From an uncultured Bacteroidia bacterium (GTDB lineage Bacteria; Bacteroidota; Bacteroidia; Bacteroidales; Prolixibacteraceae), in the NCBI GenBank assembly GCA_903927965.1, contig CAIYPA010000069.1, forward strand, positions 1 through 48,399: 48,399 nucleotides of DNA, in the 5' to 3' direction. The position numbers and the translations under genes are program-made. The notes below the pieces were generated by a model that did not search any database, was not told where the DNA came from, and worked only from the letters and a program-made list of their open reading frames with translations. Shown here piece after piece: positions 1 through 10,437 of this stretch (position 1 is the first letter of the stretch; every line of letters starts with the position of its first letter).

Positions 1-246
1 CCGCTGACCTACAACCATATTCCTGTCGCCATTGTAATAGGCAATGTACTGACGGTTTTGATTCGTCAACAACCCAAATCCGACAGGATGCCCTGCCCAA
101 ACTTTGTCAATGGGGATGACCTGCTCAACTGACTCAACCTTCGCTGATTCGTCAATGAGTAGGGGAGGTTTTACACCCAGCTCTTTTTGTGCACATCCTG
201 GAAGTGAGAGCGTAAATACCAATAAGAATAATAATCTGAACTTCAT
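1..246 (-). CDS. Secreted lipoprotein with BNR_4-like repeat domain (3' part outside window)
   Basis: Only the first 82 codons are present. They begin with a lipoprotein signal peptide (MKFRLLFLLVFTLSLPGC), with Cys18 as the predicted lipidated residue. The mature part contains VWAGHPVGFGLL and QYIAYYNGDRNMVVGQR, which resemble the start of the BNR_4 seven-bladed propeller family that includes ulvan-type polysaccharide lyases. It lies 66 bases downstream of the heparinase-like lyase on the same strand, so the two are probably co-transcribed and act on one polyanionic polysaccharide at the cell surface. The family call rests on a short stretch; the lipoprotein call is firmer. Start chosen at the only ATG preceding the signal peptide. 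Confidence 0.62.
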   Translation of the reverse strand, partial: MKFRLLFLLVFTLSLPGCAQKELGVKPPLLIDESAKVESVEQVIPIDKVWAGHPVGFGLLTNQNRQYIAYYNGDRNMVVGQR

Positions 247-312
247 TTTAATCTAATCTTAAAGTATTTCAATATATATCATTATTTCTACATATATCAT
301 TATATCAATCTA

Positions 313-2187
313 TTACCAATCTTTCAACCCCTTATCAAATCTGATTTTTTTCTCTTTTACCGATCCTGGAATCATCAACACCTGAATCTCCTGTTTCTGG
401 TTTGGTTTCAATTTAAACTCAAAACCCACAAGCGTTTTACCGGGATTTGCTGCATCATACGTCGTGGTCGGTTCGGTGGACCAGGTATTCATTGACACTT
501 TCGTGGGTATATCAACCTGTAAAACAAGGGTATGCCCCTCTTTTGTCATCGTGATTTTATTTTTATCCAATTTTACTGCAGCAGAAGTCGCCATGGTCCA
601 TCGGACTAAGGTAATCTTATTCGTTGCAACCATCACATCACTAACCACCACGTATTTCTGATCGACAATGGCAACACCCCTTTTTACAGAAGACAATTGA
701 TTGGCATAAACACTTGACAAGTCGGAAATGGCATACATAAAATCAGGCAGATCGGAGAATTGGTCGATTTTGGCATAACCTTTCATCAATTGGAGCTGAT
801 GATCGATCGTCAATGTATTGTGCGCATAATTGTTCAACCTGAAAATGCTCCAGCGTTGGGCATCCTGTGTACGGCCAAAAACTGCAATTCCTTTTGATTC
901 AAGCGATTCGTAATCCTGCATCCCAAAATCGGTGGCCCAACGCGTTCCATCAGCTTCCATTACAAAAGAGCCAATGTCCATATGTCCATGATTGACAGAG
1001 GCCGAACCCACTTTAAATCCCAGATAAATGCCATTGCGGTCGTTCCAGGTTGTACGCATCATACAAACCGGATTCGCACCCTGTCCTTTCCAAACTTTCT
1101 CCTTTGGCTCGGTGACCTGATCAAATTTAAGGTCTTTGCCCCAGATCATAATAGCCGGCAACAACCGATCGTCAGTAAATTTGGAATAATCGTCTTTTGC
1201 AAGGTAGTTTTTCTCGATCCATAAAAGGGAAGGATCGCTGTTTTTCTGTGCAAGCCAGAACATTGCCGGGCTTACACTTCCACCTAGTCCACTATCGCCC
1301 CAATTGTAACATAAGCCGTTTACCCCGGTCATATTCTCAAAAAAACCGGCAGTCTTTAAAAAACCGGGAGTTTTATTGAGACCGAAATCAGAATCAAAAA
1401 CCTTTTCCAATGCACTAAGGAACATTACATTGAACGAAGTACCATAGCCCCAGTATCCATAACCTTCGGGATATGCCCCATCAGGTTGGTATTCAGCCAT
1501 ACAAACTGGAATCGATTTTATGGCACGGTCGATGACAATTTTGGCAAGTTCGGGATGGTCTTCGCAAACTGCCAGAGCCCCATAGGTCATTCCGGCATTG
1601 CACACCTGATTCCAGTTGTTGTTGGCCGTCAACCAACTGTTGTATTTGGGATCCAATGAAGGATAAATCCCTTTTGTAACAATCGCATCCCTGATTATTT
1701 TCCTTGAATCGTCAGATAATTTTTGGTAGAGCCAATCATAACCAATCGCTACTGCCATGGTCATTTCCGCTACGTCCAGAAAATGGGAAGGGTTCCAGTC
1801 GGAAAATTTGGAAATTGCAACCAGCTCTTTCTCAGCCCTTAAAAAATACTTTTCCTGTCCTGTTACACGCCATGAATAGGAGAGGTAAAAGATACGGCGA
1901 ATTGCCTCTCGTGATTTATCTAGCAAACGCCTCCCAATCTGGATCCGTTCAACAGGCGGCAAATCAATCATGCGGTCACTCGCAGCGACAATTGCATCGT
2001 TCATTTTTTTCCAGACCGGCTGATTGGCAATCGTTTGTTTGATCACATCTTCCTCGTCTTTGAGAAGGAGTATCCGTGGATGCTGCAGTTTAGTAACAGC
2101 CTGGACAGATACAGATTGCTGTGAAAAACCGGCCGTTGTATTGCAAGTGATCAGCAATAAGAAAAACATTTTCTTTAAGTAATTCAT
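313..2187 (-). CDS. Heparinase II/III-family polysaccharide lyase, secreted
   Basis: A 624-residue exported protein (signal peptide about residues 1-22, ending at SFSQ-type AGFSQ). The N-terminal half is an alpha/alpha-toroid with NNNWNQV (189-194) and YPEGYGYWGYGT (239-250); the C-terminal half is the beta-sandwich typical of the superfamily, opened by NHGHMD (399-404). The Tyr-rich motif and the NHGHMD histidines correspond to the residues used for beta-elimination and metal binding in heparinase II and related PL12/15/17/21 lyases. Length fits the family. The substrate (glycosaminoglycan, alginate or ulvan) cannot be read from the sequence. It is followed by a BNR-type lipoprotein and divergent from aspartate kinase; no SusC/SusD pair is visible, so this may be the end of a larger utilisation locus. 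Confidence 0.85.
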   Translation of the reverse strand: MNYLKKMFFLLLITCNTTAGFSQQSVSVQAVTKLQHPRILLLKDEEDVIKQTIANQPVWKKMNDAIVAASDRMIDLPPVERIQIGRRLLDKSREAIRRIFYLSYSWRVTGQEKYFLRAEKELVAISKFSDWNPSHFLDVAEMTMAVAIGYDWLYQKLSDDSRKIIRDAIVTKGIYPSLDPKYNSWLTANNNWNQVCNAGMTYGALAVCEDHPELAKIVIDRAIKSIPVCMAEYQPDGAYPEGYGYWGYGTSFNVMFLSALEKVFDSDFGLNKTPGFLKTAGFFENMTGVNGLCYNWGDSGLGGSVSPAMFWLAQKNSDPSLLWIEKNYLAKDDYSKFTDDRLLPAIMIWGKDLKFDQVTEPKEKVWKGQGANPVCMMRTTWNDRNGIYLGFKVGSASVNHGHMDIGSFVMEADGTRWATDFGMQDYESLESKGIAVFGRTQDAQRWSIFRLNNYAHNTLTIDHQLQLMKGYAKIDQFSDLPDFMYAISDLSSVYANQLSSVKRGVAIVDQKYVVVSDVMVATNKITLVRWTMATSAAVKLDKNKITMTKEGHTLVLQVDIPTKVSMNTWSTEPTTTYDAANPGKTLVGFEFKLKPNQKQEIQVLMIPGSVKEKKIRFDKGLKDW

Positions 2188-2354
2188 AATTAATTAGTTG
2201 AGTTGTTCACTTCGATTTTGTTCAGAAATCTCCTCTTTGTCACTAATTCACTCGTACTTAAAGCTTCACAAAACTTATATCCTTGAATTCTAATTATTTG
2301 TGAATATTTTCAGGAATCGGGACAAGTAGTGACTTCGTGGCATTTTTTCAATTG

Positions 2355-2362
2355 CAAAGGTA
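2355..2362 (-). promoter_or_regulatory. Bacteroidota-type -7 box for the lyase gene
   Basis: On the minus strand the sequence reads TACCTTTG, an exact TAnnTTTG box, with a TTG 17 bases upstream (2380-2382) as possible -33 element. This would give a leader of roughly 165 bases for the lyase gene. Confidence 0.45.
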
Positions 2363-2442
2363 TTAAATTTTAATGCTTTCAATTTGCGGGCAAAAAAAAA
2401 GGTCGCCATTTATGAAAACGACAGTAAGGATGAAATTATTTC

Positions 2443-2450
2443 TATTTTTG
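2443..2450 (+). promoter_or_regulatory. Bacteroidota-type -7 box for aspartate kinase
   Basis: TATTTTTG matches TAnnTTTG, 57 bases before the aspartate kinase ATG. No clear -33 TTTG is visible. The 320-base gap 2188-2507 holds only this box and the divergent one at 2355-2362; I see no gene in it. Confidence 0.5.
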
Positions 2451-2507
2451 CAATGAATTAAAGAGAAAAGTGCATTTTCACAACAAATTAATTAATAGTT
2501 GTATCAT

Positions 2508-3824
2508 ATGAAAGTTTTCAAATTTGGAGGAACGTCTGTCGGATCGGTTGAAAACATGAGGACGGTGATGAACCTTATTGCTGATGGAAACCAAAAGGTG
2601 GTGGTGTTATCTGCAATGTCGGGGACAACCAATAGTCTGGTCGAAATTTCGGATTATTTATCAAAAAAGAACAAAGAATCAGCCATAAGCATAATCAGTT
2701 CGCTGGAAAAAAAATATTATACCGTTGTTCTTGATCTTTATACGACAGATAAGATGAAGGAAAAAGGGAAACGGTTTATTGAGGAGCGTTTCACTGTGAT
2801 CAAATCCTACACTTCGGGAATTTTTCCTGAGGAGGGCGGACGTGCCTTGCTTGCACAGGGAGAATTAATATCCACTGCACTTTTTACCTTTCTGATGCAG
2901 GAAACGGGGCATAATGCATTGTTGCTCCCTGCCCTTGATTTTATGAAAATCGACGGCGACAAGCAACCCGATAGCTTTTATATCAAGGACAAATTAAATG
3001 CAATACTGAAAAGCCATCCAAAAGCCGATTATTATATCACACAGGGCTTTATCTGCCGTAATGAAGATGATGAGATCGATAACCTTCAAAGGGGTGGGTC
3101 TGATTATACGGCTACCCTCATAGGTGCTGCAATTCAAAGTGAAGAGGTTCAGATCTGGACAGACATTGACGGTTTTCACGATAACGACCCTCGTTTTGTC
3201 GAAAATACGAAAAAGGTCGATGTACTTTCATTCGGAGAGGCTGCCGAGCTGGCTTATTTCGGGGCGAAGATCCTTCATCCACAGACGGTTCTACCTGCGA
3301 TGACAAACAATATCCCAGTCAGGTTAAAAAACACAATGAATCCCCCTGATCCAGGAACCCTGATCACAGCCGATAGCAAGACAACCGGAATAAAAGCAGT
3401 TGCAGCCAAGGATGGGATTACTGCGATTAAGATCAGATCTGGCCGGATGTTGAATGCCTATGGGTTTATCAAAAATATATTTGAAATCTTCGAATTCTTT
3501 AAGACCTCCATTGATATGATCACTACTTCTGAAGTAGCTGTATCACTGACAATTGATGATCCAAAGCACCTTGATGAGATCGTTGCCGAGCTTAAGGAGT
3601 ATGGCAAAGTTAAAGTTGACCGTGACCAGACGATCGTTTGCATCGTGGGTAAAATGATTGCTGAAGAGAAGGGATTTGCGGCAAAAGTATTCTCTGCACT
3701 CGAAGATATCCCGATCAGGATGATTTCGTACGGTGGAAGCCGGAACAATATTTCGGTTTTGGTAAGCACAAACGATAAAAAAGCAACGTTACAAGCTTTG
3801 AGCAATAAACTGTTAAATAATTGA
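2508..3824 (+). CDS. lysC: Aspartate kinase (monofunctional)
   Basis: Phosphorylates L-aspartate, the first step to lysine/diaminopimelate, threonine and methionine; cytoplasmic. The 438-residue product begins MKVFKFGGTSVGS, the N-terminal KFGGTS nucleotide/aspartate motif. RGGSDYTATL near residue 195 and WTDIDGFHDNDPR near 220 are further kinase-domain motifs. The last 130 residues look like the paired ACT domains that bind feedback inhibitors. There is no homoserine dehydrogenase domain, so this is not a ThrA fusion. An in-frame TTG at 2499 would add three residues, but the ATG at 2508 fits the family start exactly. The stop codon lies inside the first unit of a phased 10-base repeat array, followed by a strong terminator. 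Confidence 0.95.
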   Translation: MKVFKFGGTSVGSVENMRTVMNLIADGNQKVVVLSAMSGTTNSLVEISDYLSKKNKESAISIISSLEKKYYTVVLDLYTTDKMKEKGKRFIEERFTVIKSYTSGIFPEEGGRALLAQGELISTALFTFLMQETGHNALLLPALDFMKIDGDKQPDSFYIKDKLNAILKSHPKADYYITQGFICRNEDDEIDNLQRGGSDYTATLIGAAIQSEEVQIWTDIDGFHDNDPRFVENTKKVDVLSFGEAAELAYFGAKILHPQTVLPAMTNNIPVRLKNTMNPPDPGTLITADSKTTGIKAVAAKDGITAIKIRSGRMLNAYGFIKNIFEIFEFFKTSIDMITTSEVAVSLTIDDPKHLDEIVAELKEYGKVKVDRDQTIVCIVGKMIAEEKGFAAKVFSALEDIPIRMISYGGSRNNISVLVSTNDKKATLQALSNKLLNN

Positions 3825-3928
3825 AATACATAGAAATATGTTGAAATATGTTGAAATATGTTGAAATATGTTGAAATATGTTGAAATAAATTGAAATAAA
3901 TTGAAATAGTAGAAATAGATTGAAATAA
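3821..3928 (+). repeat. 10-base phased TTGAAATATG repeat array
   Basis: About eleven consecutive units of TTGAAATAtg or close variants (agaaatag, ttgaaataaa) with a 10-base period. The first unit overlaps the aspartate kinase stop codon (TGA at 3822-3824). The same ATTTCAA/TTGAAAT word, again about every 10 bases, recurs at 10325-10386, 35401-35495 and 38074-38101. Confidence 0.9.
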
Positions 3929-3933
3929 TTTGC

Positions 3934-3977
3934 AAAACAGCTCGGGAATGGTCCTTCAACCAATCCCGAGCTGTTTT
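3934..3977 (+). terminator. Intrinsic terminator after aspartate kinase
   Basis: A perfect 14-base stem, AAAACAGCTCGGGA (3934-3947) with TCCCGAGCTGTTTT (3964-3977), extended inward by partly paired loop bases and followed by GTTTTGG. From 3978 to the next promoter at 4255 nothing else is recognisable. Confidence 0.85.
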
Positions 3978-4225
3978 GTTTTGGTGCAGATTTGGAATTG
4001 TCACCTTTCATTACCTTTTACTTTGCGGCAGATAGAACATTGTCTCTCTTAATATCTTGCTGATTGCGCCTCACTTTTCAATGTAATCTTATAACCTACA
4101 ATAGTTTAACACCTTCAGTGTATTTGATTGAGCCACTGAAACATTAATCTTTTATAACATAGATCAATACAAATCAACCCCACTTAGAATTCCCAAATTT
4201 CCAAATCCTCAAATTTTCAAATTAA

Positions 4226-5779
<1,554 letters not shown>

Positions 5780-5803
5780 TTGATCCTTTTGACTGTTCAT
5801 CCT

Positions 5804-5811
5804 TATTTTTG
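5804..5811 (+). promoter_or_regulatory. -7 box for the TonB-receptor-like gene
   Basis: TATTTTTG (TAnnTTTG), 78 bases before the ATG at 5890, with TTG at 5780-5782, 21 bases upstream. Confidence 0.45.
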
Positions 5812-5889
5812 CCCATTTCATCGGAAAGGTCATCTTGTTTTGCCGTTGACATGCCATTTTTGCTTCATCAACGATAAAATTTAAAAGTC

Positions 5890-8250
5890 ATGAAGCATTT
5901 ACTGATCTCCACAATCCTATTATTGACCACTGCGAGTCTTTGGGCTCAGCCATTACAAACCATACGCGGACAGGTAACCGACAAAGAAACCAAAATGCCT
6001 TTGGTAGGCGCAACTGTTGTTTTATTAAATTCCGATCCGATAAAAGGAACAATGACCGACAAAGATGGGAACTTTCGTCTTGAGAAGGTTGCACTTGGCA
6101 GACAAGGTGTCAAGATAACCTATATTGGATATAAGCAAGCCCTTTTTCAGGATATCATCCTGAACTCGGTCAAAGAAGCGATCCTCGATGTTGAACTGGA
6201 AGAAAGTGTAATTGTCGGTGCCGAAATTGAGGTAAAGGCTGCTTCCCGGAAGGATGAAACCATCAACCGTATGGCAGTTGTCAGTGCCCGTTCCTTCACA
6301 GTTGAGGAGACCGAGAAATATGCAGGTAGTCGAGGCGATGTTGCCAGGATGGCCATGAATTATGCTGGTGTTTCTTCCGCCAACGACCAACGCAACGACA
6401 TCGTCATCCGGGGCAATTCACCATCAGGTTTGTTGTGGAAACTCGAAGGGGTGGATATTCCAAACCCGAACCACTTTGCAGAAGGAGGCACAACAGGCGG
6501 ACCGGTTGGGATGCTGAATAATAACCTCTTAAAGAACAGTGACTTTTTTACGGGTGCCTTCCCTGCAGAATATGGAAATGCAATGAGTGGCGTTTTCGAC
6601 CTCAAAATGCGCAACGGGAACAACCAAAAACATGAAAATCTCTTTCAGGTAGGGTTTAATGGATTTGAGGCTGGTGCCGAAGGACCTTTCAGCAAAAACC
6701 ACAAATCATCCTACCTTGCAAATTTCCGCTATTCCACACTTCAACTCATGGATGGTTTTATTAATGTTGGAACGACTGGTGTACCTAAATATCAGGACTT
6801 TACATTCAAACTCAATTTCCCCTTGAAAAATGGGGGAATCACAGCATTCGGACTTGCGGGCAACAGCGAAATTGCCATGCTTGACAGTAAAAGTGGCAAC
6901 CAGCAGGACATGTACACCAATGAAGGCCAGGATTTGAGGAACCGTTCAAAAATGGCATCTATGGGTCTTACCTATACACATTTTATGAAAGAGAAGAGTT
7001 ACATGAAACTTACCTTATCAGGAGTTTACCAGAATGGTGGAACTACCATCGATACCCTTGATAACCAGGGTGCAATACATCCTTCCATAGACCATAATTA
7101 TGCCGAATTCAGGACTTCAGTAAATGGATTCCTGCACACAAAATACAGTCCCCATTTGTCAACCATGACCGGCTTTTCTGTTGATCGCATGGGCTTCAAC
7201 CTGCTAACCAAAACCTACGAAAGAAAGGATCAGGCGATGGTGGCTAGGATCGACGACGGGAAAAGCCTCGCGAAAGGTGTAACTTTGTATCAACCTTACA
7301 TTCAGGCTACCTACAAGTTTAATGACAAGATCAGTTTTGTACCTGGTATCCATTTGAGCTACTTTGATTTGAATGGTTCGACAAGTCTTGAGCCCAGGCT
7401 CGGCTTTAACTGGCAGGTCGCTGAAAAACAGAAATTGAGCTTTGGCTATGGATTACATAGCCGAACGCAAACTTTGTCAACCTATTTTCTGGGAACTAGG
7501 CTGGCCAATGGGTCATTGATCGAAACCAATAAAGATCTTGGATTTACCAAATCGAACCAGTTTGTTTTAGGTTATAACCTTGCAGTCTCTGAAAATAAAC
7601 GGTTCAAAGCTGAGGTATATTACCAGAATTTGTACAATGTTCCGGTTGCAACAAAAGCTTCATCGTTCAGCATGTTGAATACTGGTGCCAATTGGGGAGT
7701 CACGGATGAGGATAGCCTTGTCAACAAAGGAAGAGGGACAAATTATGGGCTTGAACTTACAATGGAACGTTTTTTCAGCAAAAACATTTATTATCTTGCC
7801 ACAGTTTCCCTGTTCGAGTCGAAATATAAGGGCAGCGATGGGATCGAAAGGAATACGGCGTTCAATGGCAACTATGTGGTCAACTTCTTGTTGGGAAAGG
7901 AAATTCCATTGAAAAACAATTCGGCACTCAACTTCGATTTTAAGGTCACTTATGCCGGTGGAAAACGGTTTACTCCGGTTGACTTGGTTGCCTCAAGAGC
8001 AGCAATGACTACAAAATACAATGAATCAAAAGCTTACAGCGAACAGTTCGATCCATTCCTGAAAGCGGATTTCAAGGTTGGTTACAGGAAGAATTCAAAA
8101 AAGATTTCACAGGAATGGATATTCTACGTCGAGAACTTTACGGACCACAAGAACATATTTACCCAATTGTACAGTCCATCGAAAAACGAGGTAAGGAATA
8201 TCAACCAACTTGGGTTTTTCCCGATGATGCAATACAGGTTACATTTTTAG
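5890..8250 (+). CDS. TonB-dependent receptor-like outer-membrane protein
   Basis: A 786-residue outer-membrane protein. A signal peptide (1-19, ending SLWAQ) precedes a carboxypeptidase-regulatory-like beta-sandwich (about 24-110; IRGQVTDKETKMPLVGATV and GTMTDKDGNFRL). A plug-like region follows (about 130-240, with NDIVIRGNSPSGLLWKLEG), then alternating barrel strands ending in a terminal Phe (MMQYRLHF), as expected for BAM assembly. It is shorter than SusC proteins (about 1000 residues) and has no SusD partner, so it belongs to the shorter CarboxypepD_reg-like receptor class. The ligand is unknown. A LytS/LytTR two-component pair follows directly, suggesting that its expression or function is tied to that sensor; this link is inferred from position only. 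Confidence 0.85.
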   Translation: MKHLLISTILLLTTASLWAQPLQTIRGQVTDKETKMPLVGATVVLLNSDPIKGTMTDKDGNFRLEKVALGRQGVKITYIGYKQALFQDIILNSVKEAILDVELEESVIVGAEIEVKAASRKDETINRMAVVSARSFTVEETEKYAGSRGDVARMAMNYAGVSSANDQRNDIVIRGNSPSGLLWKLEGVDIPNPNHFAEGGTTGGPVGMLNNNLLKNSDFFTGAFPAEYGNAMSGVFDLKMRNGNNQKHENLFQVGFNGFEAGAEGPFSKNHKSSYLANFRYSTLQLMDGFINVGTTGVPKYQDFTFKLNFPLKNGGITAFGLAGNSEIAMLDSKSGNQQDMYTNEGQDLRNRSKMASMGLTYTHFMKEKSYMKLTLSGVYQNGGTTIDTLDNQGAIHPSIDHNYAEFRTSVNGFLHTKYSPHLSTMTGFSVDRMGFNLLTKTYERKDQAMVARIDDGKSLAKGVTLYQPYIQATYKFNDKISFVPGIHLSYFDLNGSTSLEPRLGFNWQVAEKQKLSFGYGLHSRTQTLSTYFLGTRLANGSLIETNKDLGFTKSNQFVLGYNLAVSENKRFKAEVYYQNLYNVPVATKASSFSMLNTGANWGVTDEDSLVNKGRGTNYGLELTMERFFSKNIYYLATVSLFESKYKGSDGIERNTAFNGNYVVNFLLGKEIPLKNNSALNFDFKVTYAGGKRFTPVDLVASRAAMTTKYNESKAYSEQFDPFLKADFKVGYRKNSKKISQEWIFYVENFTDHKNIFTQLYSPSKNEVRNINQLGFFPMMQYRLHF

Positions 8251-8258
8251 TATCCGTT

Positions 8259-8266
8259 TATTTTTG
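8259..8266 (+). promoter_or_regulatory. -7 box whose transcript would start in a hairpin repeat
   Basis: TATTTTTG (TAnnTTTG) ends on the first base of the GTAGAGACGGACGG repeats. A transcript starting here would carry the hairpins in the 5' leader of the kinase-regulator pair. Confidence 0.4.
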
Positions 8267-8335
8267 TAGAGACGGACGGCAGGTAGAGACGGACGGCCGT
8301 CCGGCAGGTAGAGACGGACGGCTGTCCGTCTCTAC
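8266..8335. repeat. GTAGAGACGGACGG tandem/palindromic repeat
   Basis: Three copies of GTAGAGACGGACGGC start at 8266, 8283 and 8308. The last forms a 12-base perfect stem (8308-8319 with 8324-8335) closed by a four-base loop. No T-run follows, so it is a REP-type repeat rather than a standard terminator. Confidence 0.9.
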
Positions 8336-8365
8336 AGGAATCCGAATAAATTAAATTATTACAAA

Positions 8366-9427
8366 ATGAAACAACAGGAATTTTCAAATAGTTTTGCTAT
8401 GATGATGAACCCGACAGGGCGGACACGCGAGTTTATCATCAGGTTTACGATCATAACGATTATCTCAGCCATCTCACCTTTTCTTGATTTCGGTGCACCA
8501 GGCAATGAGACCGACTTTCTAAAAGCCTTTTTGGTTTCATTTGTCCGTACAGCATTGCTGTGGAACGGAAGTATGTTGATCATTCAGTATCTGATTGAGC
8601 GTTACTCAATTTTTAAAGATACCATTAAACTACTTGTATATCAAGTAATAGTACTGATTGTCTTTGTGTCATTGGTTGAACTGGCAGAACTCTATGCAAT
8701 CAAGAATTTCCTGAATATTACACTATCGCATACGCAAAAGACTTCCATGTTTGTGATTTCGTTGATCATTACCTTTATGATCAGCTCGATCTATGCATCG
8801 GTGGCCTTTTTTATTGAATGGAAAGAGAACCTGTTGCGTACCCAGGCATTGGAAAAAGCCAACCTTGAAGCAAGGTACGAAACGCTTAGAAATCAGGTAA
8901 ATCCACATTTTCTCTTCAACAGCCTGAATACCTTGTTGATGCTTGTCGATGAAAACCCTGTTGCTTCGCGTTATGTTGAAAGCATCTCGGAAATCATGCG
9001 CTATATGTTGCAATCCCGAGATAAGGAGGCTGTATTGTTACGTGATGAACTGTCCATTGCCCGTGAGTATGTCTATATCCAGCAGAACCGTTTTGGTGAT
9101 AAGCTAAAGGTTGAAATTGATGTGCCGGAGCAGTTCTACCATTATGCAATCCCACCCCTTGCACTTCAGATGCTGCTCGAAAACACATTGAAACACAATG
9201 TTGTATCAAAGGAACACCCACTTTTGGCGAAAGTTTATGTCTCTCCTGATAAATATCTGGTTGTTGAAAATAACCTGAAATCAAAAATCGACAAAGAACC
9301 TTCAACGGGAGTTGGGCTTGAAAATATCCGCAGCCGCTATTTATACCTCACAGGTAAAGAAATTCTGGTGAAAAAGGGTGATGGCAAATTTGTTGTGATG
9401 TTGCCCCTATTTGAAAAACAAATCTAA
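8366..9427 (+). CDS. LytS/AlgZ-type sensor histidine kinase
   Basis: A 353-residue membrane kinase. Four hydrophobic segments lie at roughly residues 22-45, 55-75, 85-110 and 120-147, then a short coiled linker. The phosphoacceptor motif NPHFLFNSLNTL has His181. The ATPase part carries the N-box (MLLENTLKHN) and a G-box (TGVGLENIRSRY). This is the His_kinase (PF06580) class that pairs with LytTR regulators, and such a regulator begins 31 bases downstream. There is no extracytoplasmic sensing domain, so the signal is probably detected in the membrane. The upstream leader contains palindromic repeats that could affect expression. Confidence 0.93.
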   Translation: MKQQEFSNSFAMMMNPTGRTREFIIRFTIITIISAISPFLDFGAPGNETDFLKAFLVSFVRTALLWNGSMLIIQYLIERYSIFKDTIKLLVYQVIVLIVFVSLVELAELYAIKNFLNITLSHTQKTSMFVISLIITFMISSIYASVAFFIEWKENLLRTQALEKANLEARYETLRNQVNPHFLFNSLNTLLMLVDENPVASRYVESISEIMRYMLQSRDKEAVLLRDELSIAREYVYIQQNRFGDKLKVEIDVPEQFYHYAIPPLALQMLLENTLKHNVVSKEHPLLAKVYVSPDKYLVVENNLKSKIDKEPSTGVGLENIRSRYLYLTGKEILVKKGDGKFVVMLPLFEKQI

Positions 9428-9458
9428 TTGATTATCAAACTTCTGAAAATTTATAACC

Positions 9459-10232
9459 ATGAAAATATTGATTGTCGAAGATGAGGAGTTTGCAGCTAAA
9501 CGACTGATGCAAATGGTAACAGAAATGATTCCTGGTGCGATTATAAACGGGCCACTCGATTCGGTGACGGCAACCATTGACCACTTGAGTTCCGTTACGG
9601 ATTACGACCTGATCTTTCTGGATATCCAGTTGGCCGATGGCAAAAGCTTCTCCATATTTGAACGTATTCGGATCTCGATACCCGTTATTTTCACGACTGC
9701 CTATGACGAGTTTGCTTTGCAAGCCTTTGAACTGAACAGCATAGACTACCTTTTAAAGCCGATCAAAAGGGAAAAGCTAAGTGTGTCGTTGGAAAAGTTC
9801 AATAAATTGAAGGAGTATTACAAGTCCGAAAATCCTAATGTTCGGTTATATGAAATGATTAAGGGATTGATTCCTGAACAGAAAGTTTACAAAGACCGCT
9901 TCCTGATCAGTAAAGGCGACCTGATGGTGCCGGTAAAAGTCTCCGAAATATCATGTTTCTATGCTGAAGATAAAGAAGTTATCCTTGTTACCCATGACAA
10001 TCATCGATATTTTGTGGATTACTCTATCGAGGAATTGTTTGGGAAATTGGATCCGAAACTTTTTTTCAGAGCCAACCGGCAGTACATCCTTTCGATCGAT
10101 GCAATCAAAAAGGTGCATAACTACTTCAATTTCAAACTAAAGGTAGAGATCAAAACCGATCCAAAAGTAGAGATCATTATCAGCCGTGCCAAGACCACAG
10201 CATTCAAATCCTGGATGAACGGGGATGTGTAG
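9459..10232 (+). CDS. LytTR-family response regulator
   Basis: A 257-residue regulator with a receiver domain (1-120; phosphoacceptor Asp55 in DLIFLDIQLADG, conserved Lys in YLLKPIKRE) and a C-terminal LytTR DNA-binding domain (about 145-255; FYAEDKEVILVTHDN and FFRANRQYILSI). It is the partner of the preceding kinase. LytTR proteins bind paired direct repeats upstream of targets; I could not identify such sites with confidence. The nearest candidate target is the outer-membrane receptor gene upstream. Confidence 0.94.
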   Translation: MKILIVEDEEFAAKRLMQMVTEMIPGAIINGPLDSVTATIDHLSSVTDYDLIFLDIQLADGKSFSIFERIRISIPVIFTTAYDEFALQAFELNSIDYLLKPIKREKLSVSLEKFNKLKEYYKSENPNVRLYEMIKGLIPEQKVYKDRFLISKGDLMVPVKVSEISCFYAEDKEVILVTHDNHRYFVDYSIEELFGKLDPKLFFRANRQYILSIDAIKKVHNYFNFKLKVEIKTDPKVEIIISRAKTTAFKSWMNGDV

Positions 10233-10324
10233 GGATACCCCTTATGCGGTGAAACATTAAATAACATTTTATAAGCTAAAGTCAATATCGAAAATCAGAA
10301 TTCAATTTTAACACAAAACCAAAT

Positions 10325-10386
10325 ATTTCAATTTATTTCAACTATTTCGTTTCATGTATTCATTTCAAACTATTTCTATTTATTTC
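10325..10386 (+). repeat. Phased ATTTCAA repeats upstream of the quinone reductase
   Basis: ATTTCA or ATTTC words recur about every 10 bases (10325, 10335, 10344, 10362, 10372, 10382). This is the reverse complement of the 3821-3928 array and fills most of the 205-base gap between the regulator and the next gene. Confidence 0.75.
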
Positions 10387-10437
10387 AAAAAGCATCAATA
10401 AAATTATAAATACTTAAATATCAATTAAATAATAATC

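Noticed and set aside
3821-3928. CRISPR or coding repeat in the TTGAAATA array
   Set aside because: A 10-base simple tandem repeat has no spacers, and the open frames through it only translate the repeat (FNIFQHIS-type) with no start signals.
8308-8335. Intrinsic terminator after the receptor gene
   Set aside because: The stem is strong, but no T-run follows and the same unit is repeated twice upstream, so a REP-type repeat fits better.
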